A stretch of DNA of 64,000 bases from Desulfosudis oleivorans. Lineage in GTDB: Bacteria; Desulfobacterota; Desulfobacteria; Desulfobacterales; SURF-7. The stretch is taken from assembly GCA_020723325.1 (NCBI GenBank), contig DYJD01000026.1, positions 1 to 64,000 on the forward strand. The letters are read 5' to 3'. A program made the translations under genes and the position numbers. The notes under the pieces were generated by a model, which saw only the letters and a list, made by a program, of their open reading frames with translations, was not told the origin of the DNA and ran no database searches. Of this stretch, positions 52,685 through 61,287 are shown piece by piece. How positions within the stretch are numbered: position 1 is the stretch's first letter; every line of letters begins with the position of its first letter.

Positions 52685-54838
52685 ATGGGCGGGACGGATA
52701 TCGATACATATCGCGTTCGATGCATATCGACGATTCAATTATTGGATTATTTTATCAAGCTAGGCGTTGATGAAAACGACCTGCTGCAAAATATCGAGAC
52801 CGCCAGAGACGATTTATCCAAACCCCATAACTGGATTTCCCTGAGCGACTTTCTTACCATCATTGAAAATTGTCGGCGGGCCTATCCTTCCCTGACCCTG
52901 GACGACTGGGAAAGAATCGGTGCCCAAATTAAAAGCGGACCGACTTCAGCCTTATTCCGGTCGATTGTTTCCCTGTTCGGCTTGCGTGCAAGTTATGGTT
53001 TTTCCCACCGGCTCATCCGGCGTTTCAACAATTTTTCCACCATTAAAATGGTTCAATTAAACCAGAAGACGGCTGATTTTATCATCAGCATGGAACCTTC
53101 GGTGGTTGCCCAGTCCATGGGAATCTACGGACGTTGGATAGCCGGTTTTCTGTCGGTGTTGCCCGCGGTTTACAGCCACAAGCCGGCTGAAGCCGTTATT
53201 CTCTATGATCAGGCCTTGCTGAAAAATATCTGTGAAAAATTATACAGCGCTTATGAATTGAACTACAGGGAGTGTGACGGCAATATTTTCCTCAAGGACC
53301 GCCTTGTGGCTAATCGGATCCGCTTGCATGAACAGCCTGGGGACAAGGTTCCGGTGTTCAGTGAGCACTATTCAGCGGATCCGCCCTTTAATGCCACGGT
53401 CATTACCGAGGATGTCGTTGTAAACGGCGTGTGTTTGCTGAGAAAAGGCGATATTTTTGATGCCCCCTATGGACGGGTGCGCATCAATTGGTCGGAGATG
53501 CCGTTGTTACCCAGATGGCTGTTGATGATTCAGGATATCAACCCCATGGCCAAGGAAAGACGCTTGCTTTTTGAGCGGCAGCTCGAATTGGCCGATCGCC
53601 GCTATTTTGAAGCCGAACGCTTGCGACAGCAAGAAATCCTGGCCCGCAAAAAACTGCAGGACGTGAATGAGCAATACCGTAAAAAGATTGTTTCCCTGCA
53701 TCAAACCAAGGCGGCCTTACGCAAGAGTGAAGAAAAGTATCGGGCCATTCTGGCGGATATCGAAGATGGGTATTTTGAAGTGGATCTGGCCGGGAACCTG
53801 ACGGCGGTGAATGCTTCCATGTGCCGCATTCTTGGGTATGGGGAAAAGGAATTGATCGGCATGAACAACCGGCAGCTCATGGATGCAGACAACGCCAAGA
53901 AGGTGTTCAAAGCCTTTAATACGGTTTTTCGCACTGGGGTTCCAACCAAGGCCGTGGATTGGTGGGTTTTTCGCCGGGATGGTTCCATATGCTGGATCGA
54001 GACCTCCATCACCTTGATCAAGGACGCTGCCGGCAATCCCACCGGCTTTCGAGGTATTTTACGGGATATAACCGAACGGAAACGGGCCGAGGCCCATCTG
54101 TTGCGATCCGAGCGGATGGCGGCTTTGGGCGATCTGGTGGCCGGGGTGGCCCATGAGATCAGCACCCCGCTGGGTGTGGCGGTCATGTCCGCATCCTTCT
54201 TGAACGATACCACCTTCACCTATCTTCGTAAGGCGGAAGCAGGTGAACCGGAAAGTGCCGAGGTAAAAAAATATGCGCGCATTGCCCGGGAATCATCCGG
54301 GCTCATCCTGGCCAACCTGCAACGGGCGGCGGAACTCCTGAACAGTTTCAAGCAGGTCGCAGTGGACCAGACCGGCGATGAGAAAAGATTGATCAATTTG
54401 AAAGCCTATATAGAAGAAGTATTGCGCAGCCTGCGTCCCAAGTACAAGCGCACAGGTCATACGGTCAGCATTGATTGCCCGGAAAGACTCGAGATCAATA
54501 CCCATCCAGGGGCGATTTCCCAGATCATCACGAACCTGGTGATGAATTCCTTGATGCATGCTTTTGAAGGCGATGCCAAAGGGGAAATCCATATCCAGGC
54601 AACTCCCAAGGAGGAGAAGTTGCATTTGCAATACCAGGACAATGGAAAAGGTATGGACGCAAAAATTTTGGAAAAAATTTTCGAGCCTTTTTTTACCACC
54701 AAACGCGGCCAAGGCGGAAGCGGCCTGGGTTTGCATATTGTTTATAATCTGGTGACCCAGAAACTAAACGGCCGGATTGAATGCAACAGCGCGCCGGGAA
54801 AGGGCACTGAATTTCTGATCACCATGCCGCTGATGTGA
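52685..54838 (+). CDS. Sensor histidine kinase with an unknown 300-residue sensory domain and a PAS
   Basis: 717 aa, soluble. Residues 1 to about 300 form an alpha/beta sensor region (STIQLLDYFIKLGVDENDLL, RIGAQIKSGPTSALFRSIV) that resembles the ligand domains seen in some AraC-type regulators and cyclases; I cannot name it. Next come a coiled coil (about 300-345), a PAS with DIEDGYFEVDLAGNLTAVNA (about 350-470), a HisKA with VAGVAHEISTPLGVAVMSA, and a HATPase with NLVMNSLMHAF, DNGKGMD and GSGLGLHIV. No receiver domain. The ATG at 52685 lacks a clear ribosome site, so a later start is possible. Confidence 0.87.
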   Translation: MGGTDIDTYRVRCISTIQLLDYFIKLGVDENDLLQNIETARDDLSKPHNWISLSDFLTIIENCRRAYPSLTLDDWERIGAQIKSGPTSALFRSIVSLFGLRASYGFSHRLIRRFNNFSTIKMVQLNQKTADFIISMEPSVVAQSMGIYGRWIAGFLSVLPAVYSHKPAEAVILYDQALLKNICEKLYSAYELNYRECDGNIFLKDRLVANRIRLHEQPGDKVPVFSEHYSADPPFNATVITEDVVVNGVCLLRKGDIFDAPYGRVRINWSEMPLLPRWLLMIQDINPMAKERRLLFERQLELADRRYFEAERLRQQEILARKKLQDVNEQYRKKIVSLHQTKAALRKSEEKYRAILADIEDGYFEVDLAGNLTAVNASMCRILGYGEKELIGMNNRQLMDADNAKKVFKAFNTVFRTGVPTKAVDWWVFRRDGSICWIETSITLIKDAAGNPTGFRGILRDITERKRAEAHLLRSERMAALGDLVAGVAHEISTPLGVAVMSASFLNDTTFTYLRKAEAGEPESAEVKKYARIARESSGLILANLQRAAELLNSFKQVAVDQTGDEKRLINLKAYIEEVLRSLRPKYKRTGHTVSIDCPERLEINTHPGAISQIITNLVMNSLMHAFEGDAKGEIHIQATPKEEKLHLQYQDNGKGMDAKILEKIFEPFFTTKRGQGGSGLGLHIVYNLVTQKLNGRIECNSAPGKGTEFLITMPLM

Positions 54839-54852
54839 ATATAGTTGCAGGG

Positions 54853-55689
54853 TTAAGCCCCCTTTTTTTTCAAAACATCCATCATGGAAAAAATCCGGCC
54901 TTTTACCCCGGCCGAGACCTGGTCGTGTAAAAAACAGACCGCATCCAGGCTGCCTTCCGCGTAAATATCGCGGCCGTTGATATTGTGGGTGAATTCGAAT
55001 ACCACGGTTTGATCGGCGGAAACAAGGGTATATGTATGCCAGCCATGGCCCCCCAAATATTCGGCAGGTATGCCCCAGACCTTTTGCTGTTTTTCCGGGT
55101 CCCGTTCCATGATGATGTCGTCGGCGGAAAAGGGCACGCCCAACCGGTTGAAATAGCCCACCATGGCCTTGGCAGTCCCGCTGGTGTCGGCCTTGCCTTT
55201 TTGATGGCTTTCACGGATGGAAAGGGTATAGCCTTTGAAGAGATCCGGGAAGGTTTCGGCCGCATAGGCCATCATGGCCTGAAATCCGACGATTTGTTTG
55301 GCCATGTTGGGGGCGATTACTGCCGGGATGTTTGAATTCAGGACGGTGCGGGCAAGTTCGTCCCGGTCCCCGCCGGTGGTCCCCATGACAAAAGGAAGTT
55401 CATGGGTGCAATAAAATTTTCCATTGGCGTTGACCGCCGCAGGGTGGGTATAGTCAATGGAAATAAAGCGGTTGTATTGCTTCTGGACGACCCGCAATTG
55501 TTCATCCCGCTGCCCGGGTTTGATCAGGTGAAAGGCAACGGAAGCAACCATGTGAGTGTCCGCCTCGATTTCAGGACCGGTCAAAGAGAACGGTATCACC
55601 GTAAAGCGCTCATCGGAAAGGGCGTGTTCAGTAAGGTTGACGGCCACTTTGCCGGGAATGCCGTTGATCATGATGGGAATGGGTGCCAT
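54853..55689 (-). CDS. dapB: 4-hydroxy-tetrahydrodipicolinate reductase DapB
   Basis: 278 aa. Reduces the dipicolinate precursor with NAD(P)H on the way to lysine and meso-diaminopimelate for peptidoglycan. The catalytic signature is clear: SHQKGKADTSGTAKAM, and HELPFVMGTTGGDRDEL before it. The N-terminal nucleotide loop is INGIPGKVAV rather than the usual GxxGRMG, as in the plant-like DapB group. I chose ATG 55689 with AAGGAGGATAAGCAC; the longer open frame to 55740 runs into the fusion gene. The fusion gene's stop is four bases away, so the two are cotranscribed. Confidence 0.92.
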   Translation of the reverse strand: MAPIPIMINGIPGKVAVNLTEHALSDERFTVIPFSLTGPEIEADTHMVASVAFHLIKPGQRDEQLRVVQKQYNRFISIDYTHPAAVNANGKFYCTHELPFVMGTTGGDRDELARTVLNSNIPAVIAPNMAKQIVGFQAMMAYAAETFPDLFKGYTLSIRESHQKGKADTSGTAKAMVGYFNRLGVPFSADDIIMERDPEKQQKVWGIPAEYLGGHGWHTYTLVSADQTVVFEFTHNINGRDIYAEGSLDAVCFLHDQVSAGVKGRIFSMMDVLKKKGA

Positions 55690-55693
55690 GTGC

Positions 55694-57406
55694 TTATCCT
55701 CCTTGCAGGATTGTATAGCGGGTTTTGATCTGCCTGGCAATCGTCTTCAGAGCCGGCAAGTCCGGGGCTGCCGGATGGTTCAGGTAGTAATCCAGACTTT
55801 CCATTGCCCGGGGAATGTATTGTTCAAAAAAAACCTTGCCCTTGACCCTGCTCAGGAAACCGAAGGCCCCCAGGATCTGGAGGTTGCGGGTAAGCGCGCA
55901 ACAGAAAAAGCCCCGTTGAAAAAAGTTTTTCGGCAGGTTCAGGCGGGTGTTGACCTGCGCCGCAGCATATTCCAGCAGTTGCAACTGGGCTGCAAAAGGC
56001 AGGGCCGTGTAGGGATCCAGCAGCAGGGAAGCCAGGTCATATTGCAGCGGACCCAGGCGTCCGCCCTGGAAATCAATCAAAAAGAAACCCTCGTCTTTGA
56101 CCATGATATTGCGGGATTGTAAATCCCGGTGCATGAACCCGGTCACGGCATGCTGGAGGGCCTCTTGGGCCAGTAGCTCGCAATCTTCTGCAATAACGCT
56201 GTATTCCAACTCAATTCCAAGATAGGTGTTCACAAACGCATTGAGGAAATAGCGGCATTCTCGAAGGATGATCAGATCATGGTCATAGGTCGGGGTCTGA
56301 TAAGTAAAGGCCGGGTCAAAACCTTCCGCAGCCAGCATGTTCATGCGCACCAAGAGATCGATGAGTTTACCGTAGCATTTGCGAAGATCCGCCTGGGTAT
56401 GGAGATGTTGAACCTGTTGCTGAAGATTGAGATCGCCCAGGTCTTCCAGAAATACCAGGCCGGCAAAGGCATCGGCGGCAAAAATGCGGGGCACAGGCAG
56501 GCCTTTCCTCTGCAGATGGCGGCCGATGGCGATAAAGGCGTCGGCCTCGCAAACCTCCTTTGATGGCCGGATACCGTGATCGGCAAGGATGAGGCTGTGT
56601 TTTCCGGCTGACAGCCGGAACCAGCACCGGTCGGAGCCGTCGCCTTTGAGTTGAATCCAATCCACGGATCTTTGGGGTTTGCTGCCGAAGGCCGCCTGAA
56701 AGGCTTCGGGCACCATGGCTTCACAGGCTGTGCGGCGATAGGTTGCGGGCGTGCCGATATCCTGCCACACATGGTTTTGAGCGATGAAGGCTTTTACCCC
56801 GCGGCGATTTTCAATGAGCTGCCGATAGGCATCGATGCTGCTGTAGAATACATGGGCGGGAATATAGTCAAGCACCTCGGGATCCAGGACTTGAATTCCG
56901 GTGAAGGCCAGCCGGACAGTTCCCTGTTCTTGGGCATCCGGAGGCCCTTGATTAAACGCGCAGATCATTCCGCCTTTGGTTACAGTCACATTGTTAAAGG
57001 TCGCCCAATCATGCATGACCAGGGTGGCCGGATAGGGGTGGGCCTGATGAAAATCATACACCAGGCGGAGATCGATGTTGGTGAAAATATCGCTGTTGAT
57101 CACCATAAAAGGCTGCTGATCCCAGAAATCCCCAAGATTTTTAATGGCGCCGCCGGTGCCGAGAATGGAAGGCTCAAAGCGGGCCTGCACCGGAACAGGA
57201 TAGGTCCGGGAAGCGATAAAAGCTTCGATCTGGTCATGGAGATGGTGGGTGTTGACGGCTATGGCCCGGCAACCGGCCTGGATGAGTTGCCCGATGATAT
57301 GGTCCAGCAAAGGCCGGCCGTTGATGGAAAAAAGCGGCTTGGGAAAACGCTCGGTATGGGGCAAGAGCCGCGTGCCGAGACCGGCGGCTAGGATTAAGGC
57401 CTTCAT
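55694..57406 (-). CDS. Fusion of a MurU-like nucleotidyltransferase and an AmgK-like sugar kinase
   Basis: 570 aa. Residues 1 to about 240: sugar-1-phosphate nucleotidyltransferase (LILAAGLGTRLLPHTERFPK, then SILGTGGAIKNLG and VINSDIFTNIDL). Residues about 250-570: aminoglycoside-phosphotransferase fold with FMHRDLQSRNIMVKDEG (near 422) and LIDFQGGRLGPLQYDLASLL (near 445), the AmgK pattern. In Pseudomonas, separate AmgK and MurU turn recycled MurNAc into UDP-MurNAc, bypassing MurA (the fosfomycin target). One chain would do both steps here. ATG 57406 has only a distant GGAC. It lies between plsB and dapB in one operon. Confidence 0.85.
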   Translation of the reverse strand: MKALILAAGLGTRLLPHTERFPKPLFSINGRPLLDHIIGQLIQAGCRAIAVNTHHLHDQIEAFIASRTYPVPVQARFEPSILGTGGAIKNLGDFWDQQPFMVINSDIFTNIDLRLVYDFHQAHPYPATLVMHDWATFNNVTVTKGGMICAFNQGPPDAQEQGTVRLAFTGIQVLDPEVLDYIPAHVFYSSIDAYRQLIENRRGVKAFIAQNHVWQDIGTPATYRRTACEAMVPEAFQAAFGSKPQRSVDWIQLKGDGSDRCWFRLSAGKHSLILADHGIRPSKEVCEADAFIAIGRHLQRKGLPVPRIFAADAFAGLVFLEDLGDLNLQQQVQHLHTQADLRKCYGKLIDLLVRMNMLAAEGFDPAFTYQTPTYDHDLIILRECRYFLNAFVNTYLGIELEYSVIAEDCELLAQEALQHAVTGFMHRDLQSRNIMVKDEGFFLIDFQGGRLGPLQYDLASLLLDPYTALPFAAQLQLLEYAAAQVNTRLNLPKNFFQRGFFCCALTRNLQILGAFGFLSRVKGKVFFEQYIPRAMESLDYYLNHPAAPDLPALKTIARQIKTRYTILQGG

Positions 57407-57412
57407 GCTGGT

Positions 57413-60061
57413 TCAGTCCGTCAACAAATTCAGGTAGTACTGGATTTTTTCCGAATAGAATTCGATTTTTTCCTTGTTGTTTTCATCATTCAGCTCCTGG
57501 TCCATGAAATGTTTGTCCGCATTCAAATAGCTGATTTTGGAAAGGGCCTCGATGTGCTCGATTTCTTTGCGGCGAAACATGCGGTTGCCGATGGTCTGGA
57601 TTTTTTTCAGGCGGTCCTTGCTGTCGATCACGTGGGTCGGATAGCGGTTAAAAAAGGTCAGAACGATCAGGTATGATTCCAGATAGGTTTTCAAAAAAGC
57701 GGCGAAAAATTTCAATTTGCGCCGGCCGGCGGAGGTCAATGAATAGGTTTCCGGCAGGGAATGATGGGGGATGAGCATGCCGTTGTCGATAAAGGCCTTG
57801 AGGGTCTTGCGGATGTAAATGGTCGCGGTTTTGTCCAGATCAAAGGCAAATTCGTTGATGAACAATTCCTGCAGAAAGCGGTAGGTGCTGATGAGCTCCG
57901 GGGCGGAAAACTGGAACACATCGGCTTCCAGAATGGCCATGGCGGTAAAGGCCGCCGGTATAAAAAAATTGATACAACTGTTTTTATAATAGTCCAGGCC
58001 GGGACGCCGGCCTTCGTTGATTTTATAGAGCCGCTTGGAATCAAGGTCAGGAGCGGTTTCTTTAGTGGTGGCTTGTTCAATGAATTTGCGTTGGATAAAA
58101 ACGCCGAGTACGGACCGGAAGGTATGGGCGTGGTCCCCGCCCAGCAATGAATCAGCTAGTTTGGCGTTGACGGCCATCAGATAATCCATATAGGTGGTGA
58201 GCAAGGCTTCAATCATTTCATAGGGCGCTCTTTTTTTGGAGAGGTTCAGGGCGGCGGCAGCCACGACTCCGTAAGGCGTAACCACGGATACCTGATTGAT
58301 GCTGTTGACAAAGCGAAAGCCGAGATCCTGACAGATTTCTTTTTGCTTTTCCCGGGGCAAATCCGGCTGATGATGGCCGCGGCTATGCAAATATTCCTTG
58401 AAGGAAAGGGGCTCGTGGAAATTGACATAGACCTTGCCGTAGCGTTTTTTCAAGGTTTTGCGGGCCTTGATGACCTGTTTGAGGCTTTCCGGTTCTTTTT
58501 GGCCGCCCTCGACTTCATGCAAGTAGGATTTTTCTTCAATAACCCGGTCATAACCGATGAAAATCGGAACAAAGAGGAGATCATCGCAGGCGCCCTTTAA
58601 ATAGGATTCCACGATGATGGATAATAGGCCGAGTTTGGGCATAAGGAGTTTGCCGGTCCGGCTGCGGGTGCCTTCGATGAAAAATTCGATATTGAAGCCT
58701 TCATGCATGATTTTGTAAATGTAGCGGGAAAACACCATGGCATACAAGGGATTGCCTTTGAAGGTGCGCCGCAAAAAGAAAGCGCCCCCGCCCCGGAAAA
58801 TGGTCCCCATGGGCCAAAAAGAAAGATTTTTGCCGGCGGCGATATGGGGGCAGGGCATGTTGTTGTTGTGAAAAATATAGGAAAGGATCAAGTAGTCGAG
58901 ATGGCTTTTATGGCAAGGCACCAGCACCAAAGGCCCTTTGGTGGAAAGGCGTTTGACCCGCTCCAGCCCGTGCTTGTCGATGACCATGCCGTCAAACAGC
59001 ATGCCCAGGATCAGACGTAAAGTCAGGTCGAACATTTTGATCCAGTTGGAGCTGTAATTGGCGGCGATTTCTTCAATATAGTCGTTGGCCTTTTTTTGAA
59101 CCTGCCGCAGAGGCAGATTTTCCTCACTGGCGTGTTGCTGGATGAATTCCTGCAGATGGCGGTTGACCAGGACGCTTTCTTTCAGCTCCACCCGGGTTTT
59201 CAATACAGGGCCCAGAATGCTGCGGCGATGGCGATCAATGGCGGACAGCAAGTATTCCCGCAAGGTCAGGGCTTGCTGCTCAATACTCATGCTGCTGATA
59301 CGCGGGATGGATAGGAATTCCTTGAGATTTATCGGATCACCGTTTTCCACAAAGATTTTTTTAGGGCGCTGCAGCAGCATGATGAGCCGTCTGATCCGCC
59401 CAGGGGCTTCTTCGGCCCCGAACAAAACATCCAGCAGGGAAGGCGAGGACTTGATGGGACGGCTGCTGTAGAAGACCATCTGGGGGATGATCAGGACCGG
59501 ACGGTCAATGGTGTATTGCAATTCTATCAAATAGCGGACCGGATCGGTTTTGGCCTTGATAAAGCGCCGGTAAAAGCCCTTTTTATCCACCAGGGAAAAG
59601 AAACCGGCTTTGCCGCCGGACAATTCTTTTTTGATGTGGCCGCTTTTGAACGGATCCGGAAAGGTGAAGTGCCGCGCGAAATGATCCAAATGGGCAAGGA
59701 AAATCCGCAGCAAACGGGTCAACGGTTGCCACATATACAGATTGTAATACAAGCCGATTTCCGGGAAAGGCAGCCGCAGGGCCTTATGGCGGGAATGATA
59801 CAGCAACAGTTCAAAATGGCTCTTATATTTATTGACATATACAACCACGCTGTCCTTTTCCAGCTCTTTCAGTTTGGAAAGGGTTTGCCCTTCCATGCGA
59901 ATGCCGGAAAAAAATAGCCGCAGAATGAGATTGGTCAACAGACCGATGCGCGGTGGCAGTTGGCAGGTATAATGATGGTGCGTGCCTGAAAGGGCCGAGA
60001 AAATGATTTTATCCAGGAAGGTTTTCAGTTGCTGGAAAACCTTTTTTAGCGTTTGGTTCAT
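57413..60061 (-). CDS. plsB: Glycerol-3-phosphate acyltransferase PlsB
   Basis: 882 aa. Adds the first acyl chain to glycerol-3-phosphate at the inner membrane. The active region is intact: HxxxxD in VPCHKSHLDYLIL, then GGGAFFLRRTFKGN, the substrate motif FIEGTRSRTGKLL, and FVPIFIGYDRVIEE. The N-terminal third has a weaker acyltransferase-like stretch (VVVYVNKYKSHFELLLY) lacking the catalytic His-Asp, usual for long PlsB. The length fits the family. ATG 60061 has AGAG close by. First in the run plsB, murU-amgK, dapB. Confidence 0.94.
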   Translation of the reverse strand: MNQTLKKVFQQLKTFLDKIIFSALSGTHHHYTCQLPPRIGLLTNLILRLFFSGIRMEGQTLSKLKELEKDSVVVYVNKYKSHFELLLYHSRHKALRLPFPEIGLYYNLYMWQPLTRLLRIFLAHLDHFARHFTFPDPFKSGHIKKELSGGKAGFFSLVDKKGFYRRFIKAKTDPVRYLIELQYTIDRPVLIIPQMVFYSSRPIKSSPSLLDVLFGAEEAPGRIRRLIMLLQRPKKIFVENGDPINLKEFLSIPRISSMSIEQQALTLREYLLSAIDRHRRSILGPVLKTRVELKESVLVNRHLQEFIQQHASEENLPLRQVQKKANDYIEEIAANYSSNWIKMFDLTLRLILGMLFDGMVIDKHGLERVKRLSTKGPLVLVPCHKSHLDYLILSYIFHNNNMPCPHIAAGKNLSFWPMGTIFRGGGAFFLRRTFKGNPLYAMVFSRYIYKIMHEGFNIEFFIEGTRSRTGKLLMPKLGLLSIIVESYLKGACDDLLFVPIFIGYDRVIEEKSYLHEVEGGQKEPESLKQVIKARKTLKKRYGKVYVNFHEPLSFKEYLHSRGHHQPDLPREKQKEICQDLGFRFVNSINQVSVVTPYGVVAAAALNLSKKRAPYEMIEALLTTYMDYLMAVNAKLADSLLGGDHAHTFRSVLGVFIQRKFIEQATTKETAPDLDSKRLYKINEGRRPGLDYYKNSCINFFIPAAFTAMAILEADVFQFSAPELISTYRFLQELFINEFAFDLDKTATIYIRKTLKAFIDNGMLIPHHSLPETYSLTSAGRRKLKFFAAFLKTYLESYLIVLTFFNRYPTHVIDSKDRLKKIQTIGNRMFRRKEIEHIEALSKISYLNADKHFMDQELNDENNKEKIEFYSEKIQYYLNLLTD

Positions 60062-60473
60062 CTCTGTTATCCGTTTGTTTGGGAATCTGCGGCCGGTTTC
60101 AAATTGCAGACCGTTTCCGCGAAAGGGTCTCGATCATCATTTCGGTCATCCTCCATTGTGGGAGCGGCTTCCAGCCGCGATAAGGCCGAGACGATGACCA
60201 AGGCCCGCGAAAGGTAAAAAAATTAACAAATCGAATAAGGCTTTGCAATAGGATTGATTCGAATTATCAAGGCCGTTTTTTTCTATAGCTCAAATAATCC
60301 GTCTTTGAAGAATCATTCCCTTTGTTTTTTGAAAAATTTTGGTCTTGCGTTAGCCGGGTGGTTATGTTACGTTTTGCCCAATTTTGAACCGGCCTGCAAA
60401 ATATTATATATCTATCTGAATCGGTTGAAATAAATTGTGCATATAATTTTAAGTTAAAGGAGGAAACGGTTTT
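60062..60473. other. Intergenic region with one REP-like element
   Basis: A 412-base gap between plsB (leftward) and a small membrane protein (rightward). It contains the REP-like hairpin at 60156-60180 and otherwise AT-rich DNA. I see no other gene and no clear promoter. Confidence 0.5.
60156..60180 (+). repeat. REP-like palindromic element
   Basis: GTGGGAGCGGCTTCCAGCCG within TTGTGGG...CCGCGA. The stem GCGGCT/AGCCGC has a three-base loop. It resembles repetitive extragenic palindromes of Pseudomonas and other proteobacteria that REP-associated transposases copy. One copy only is present here. Confidence 0.55.
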
Positions 60474-60740
60474 ATGAAAACACTAATCGGCGGCGCAATC
60501 GGAGCTCTCTTGGGAATTATCGGCATGGCCATTTGGTTCGATTCATTTTTGCAGCTTTTGGCCGGTAGTATTCCAGCCATGTTGCTGCTGGGCGGTTGTC
60601 TGGCCCTGTATCTTGGTTTTGATGAATTGAAAGACACCTGGAAAAAAGATGAGGGTGTTGAGCCGGCTCCGGCAGAAGACAAAGACCGTCAGATTGCGGA
60701 TTTGAAAAAAGAGATCGACGGCCTGAAGAAAAAGGCCTGA
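60474..60740 (+). CDS. Small membrane protein with a charged tail
   Basis: 88 aa, unknown. Two hydrophobic stretches with glycine zippers (IGGAIGALLGIIGMAIWF and LLAGSIPAMLLLGGCLALYL) are followed by an acidic-basic helical tail (KDRQIADLKKEIDGLKKKA) likely to form a coiled coil in the cytoplasm. ATG 60474 has a strong AAAGGAGGAAACGG. A clear terminator follows, so it is monocistronic. Confidence 0.82.
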   Translation: MKTLIGGAIGALLGIIGMAIWFDSFLQLLAGSIPAMLLLGGCLALYLGFDELKDTWKKDEGVEPAPAEDKDRQIADLKKEIDGLKKKA

Positions 60741-60750
60741 TGCTTATTAT

Positions 60751-60788
60751 AAGAATCCCGTCCACATCGCGACGGGATTCTTGTTTTT
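60751..60788 (+). terminator. Rho-independent terminator
   Basis: AAGAATCCCGTC (60751-60762) and GACGGGATTCTT (60771-60782) form a 12-base stem with an 8-base loop, followed by GTTTTT. It lies ten bases past the stop of the small membrane protein. Confidence 0.93.
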
Positions 60789-60805
60789 AGCGGGTCTGTT
60801 TCGGA

Positions 60806-61127
60806 CAGAACCAATTGTCCCTTGGAGAGGCTTTTGTCCATATAAAACAATCACAAAACCACGGTTGTTCTTTCGGCAAATCACCAAGAAAGAACCATGG
60901 GGATAAACTCCATCTATAAGTACAATTATCGAAAGCCACGGAAGTTCTTCCTTGAATCGTTCCGCCAATCTCTTTAAAGCCCTCAATCCGCTCCCCTGCA
61001 AATAACGATCAACGCCTTCGGCACTAGATTCCATGAAGCTGTGTCTTGAAATCAGGGTAATCGCATGTAAAAAATGTCCATTTACCGAGAAAACACTAAA
61101 CAGCTTTACGTTTATATCAATTTGCAA
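60806..61127 (-). pseudogene. Internal fragment of a transposase
   Basis: An open frame of about 100 codons reading like the middle of a DDE-type transposase: HSFMESSAEGVDRYLQGSG, then ALKRLAERFKEELPWLSIIV, LIDGVYPHGSFLVICRKNN and FVIVLYG. The family pattern LKAFxRLAxxLKxxFPxLxI, then DxLYAxxPVFxxCxxNxW, is recognisable. Both ends are missing and no terminal repeats are visible. The rest of 60789-61287 holds nothing that I recognise. Confidence 0.6.
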
Positions 61128-61287
61128 TATGAATAGTCACATGCATTTAACAGATTGTCGCTCTTTTATTGGAGGATCTGGACTACCGTTCGGATTAAGC
61201 GAAAGCCTAGCGGTTAGAAGCGGCCGATAATATCGCCTGCTGAACGGCTTGCCCATCTGCAACCACTTTTAATGTTCGGCGGTGAAT

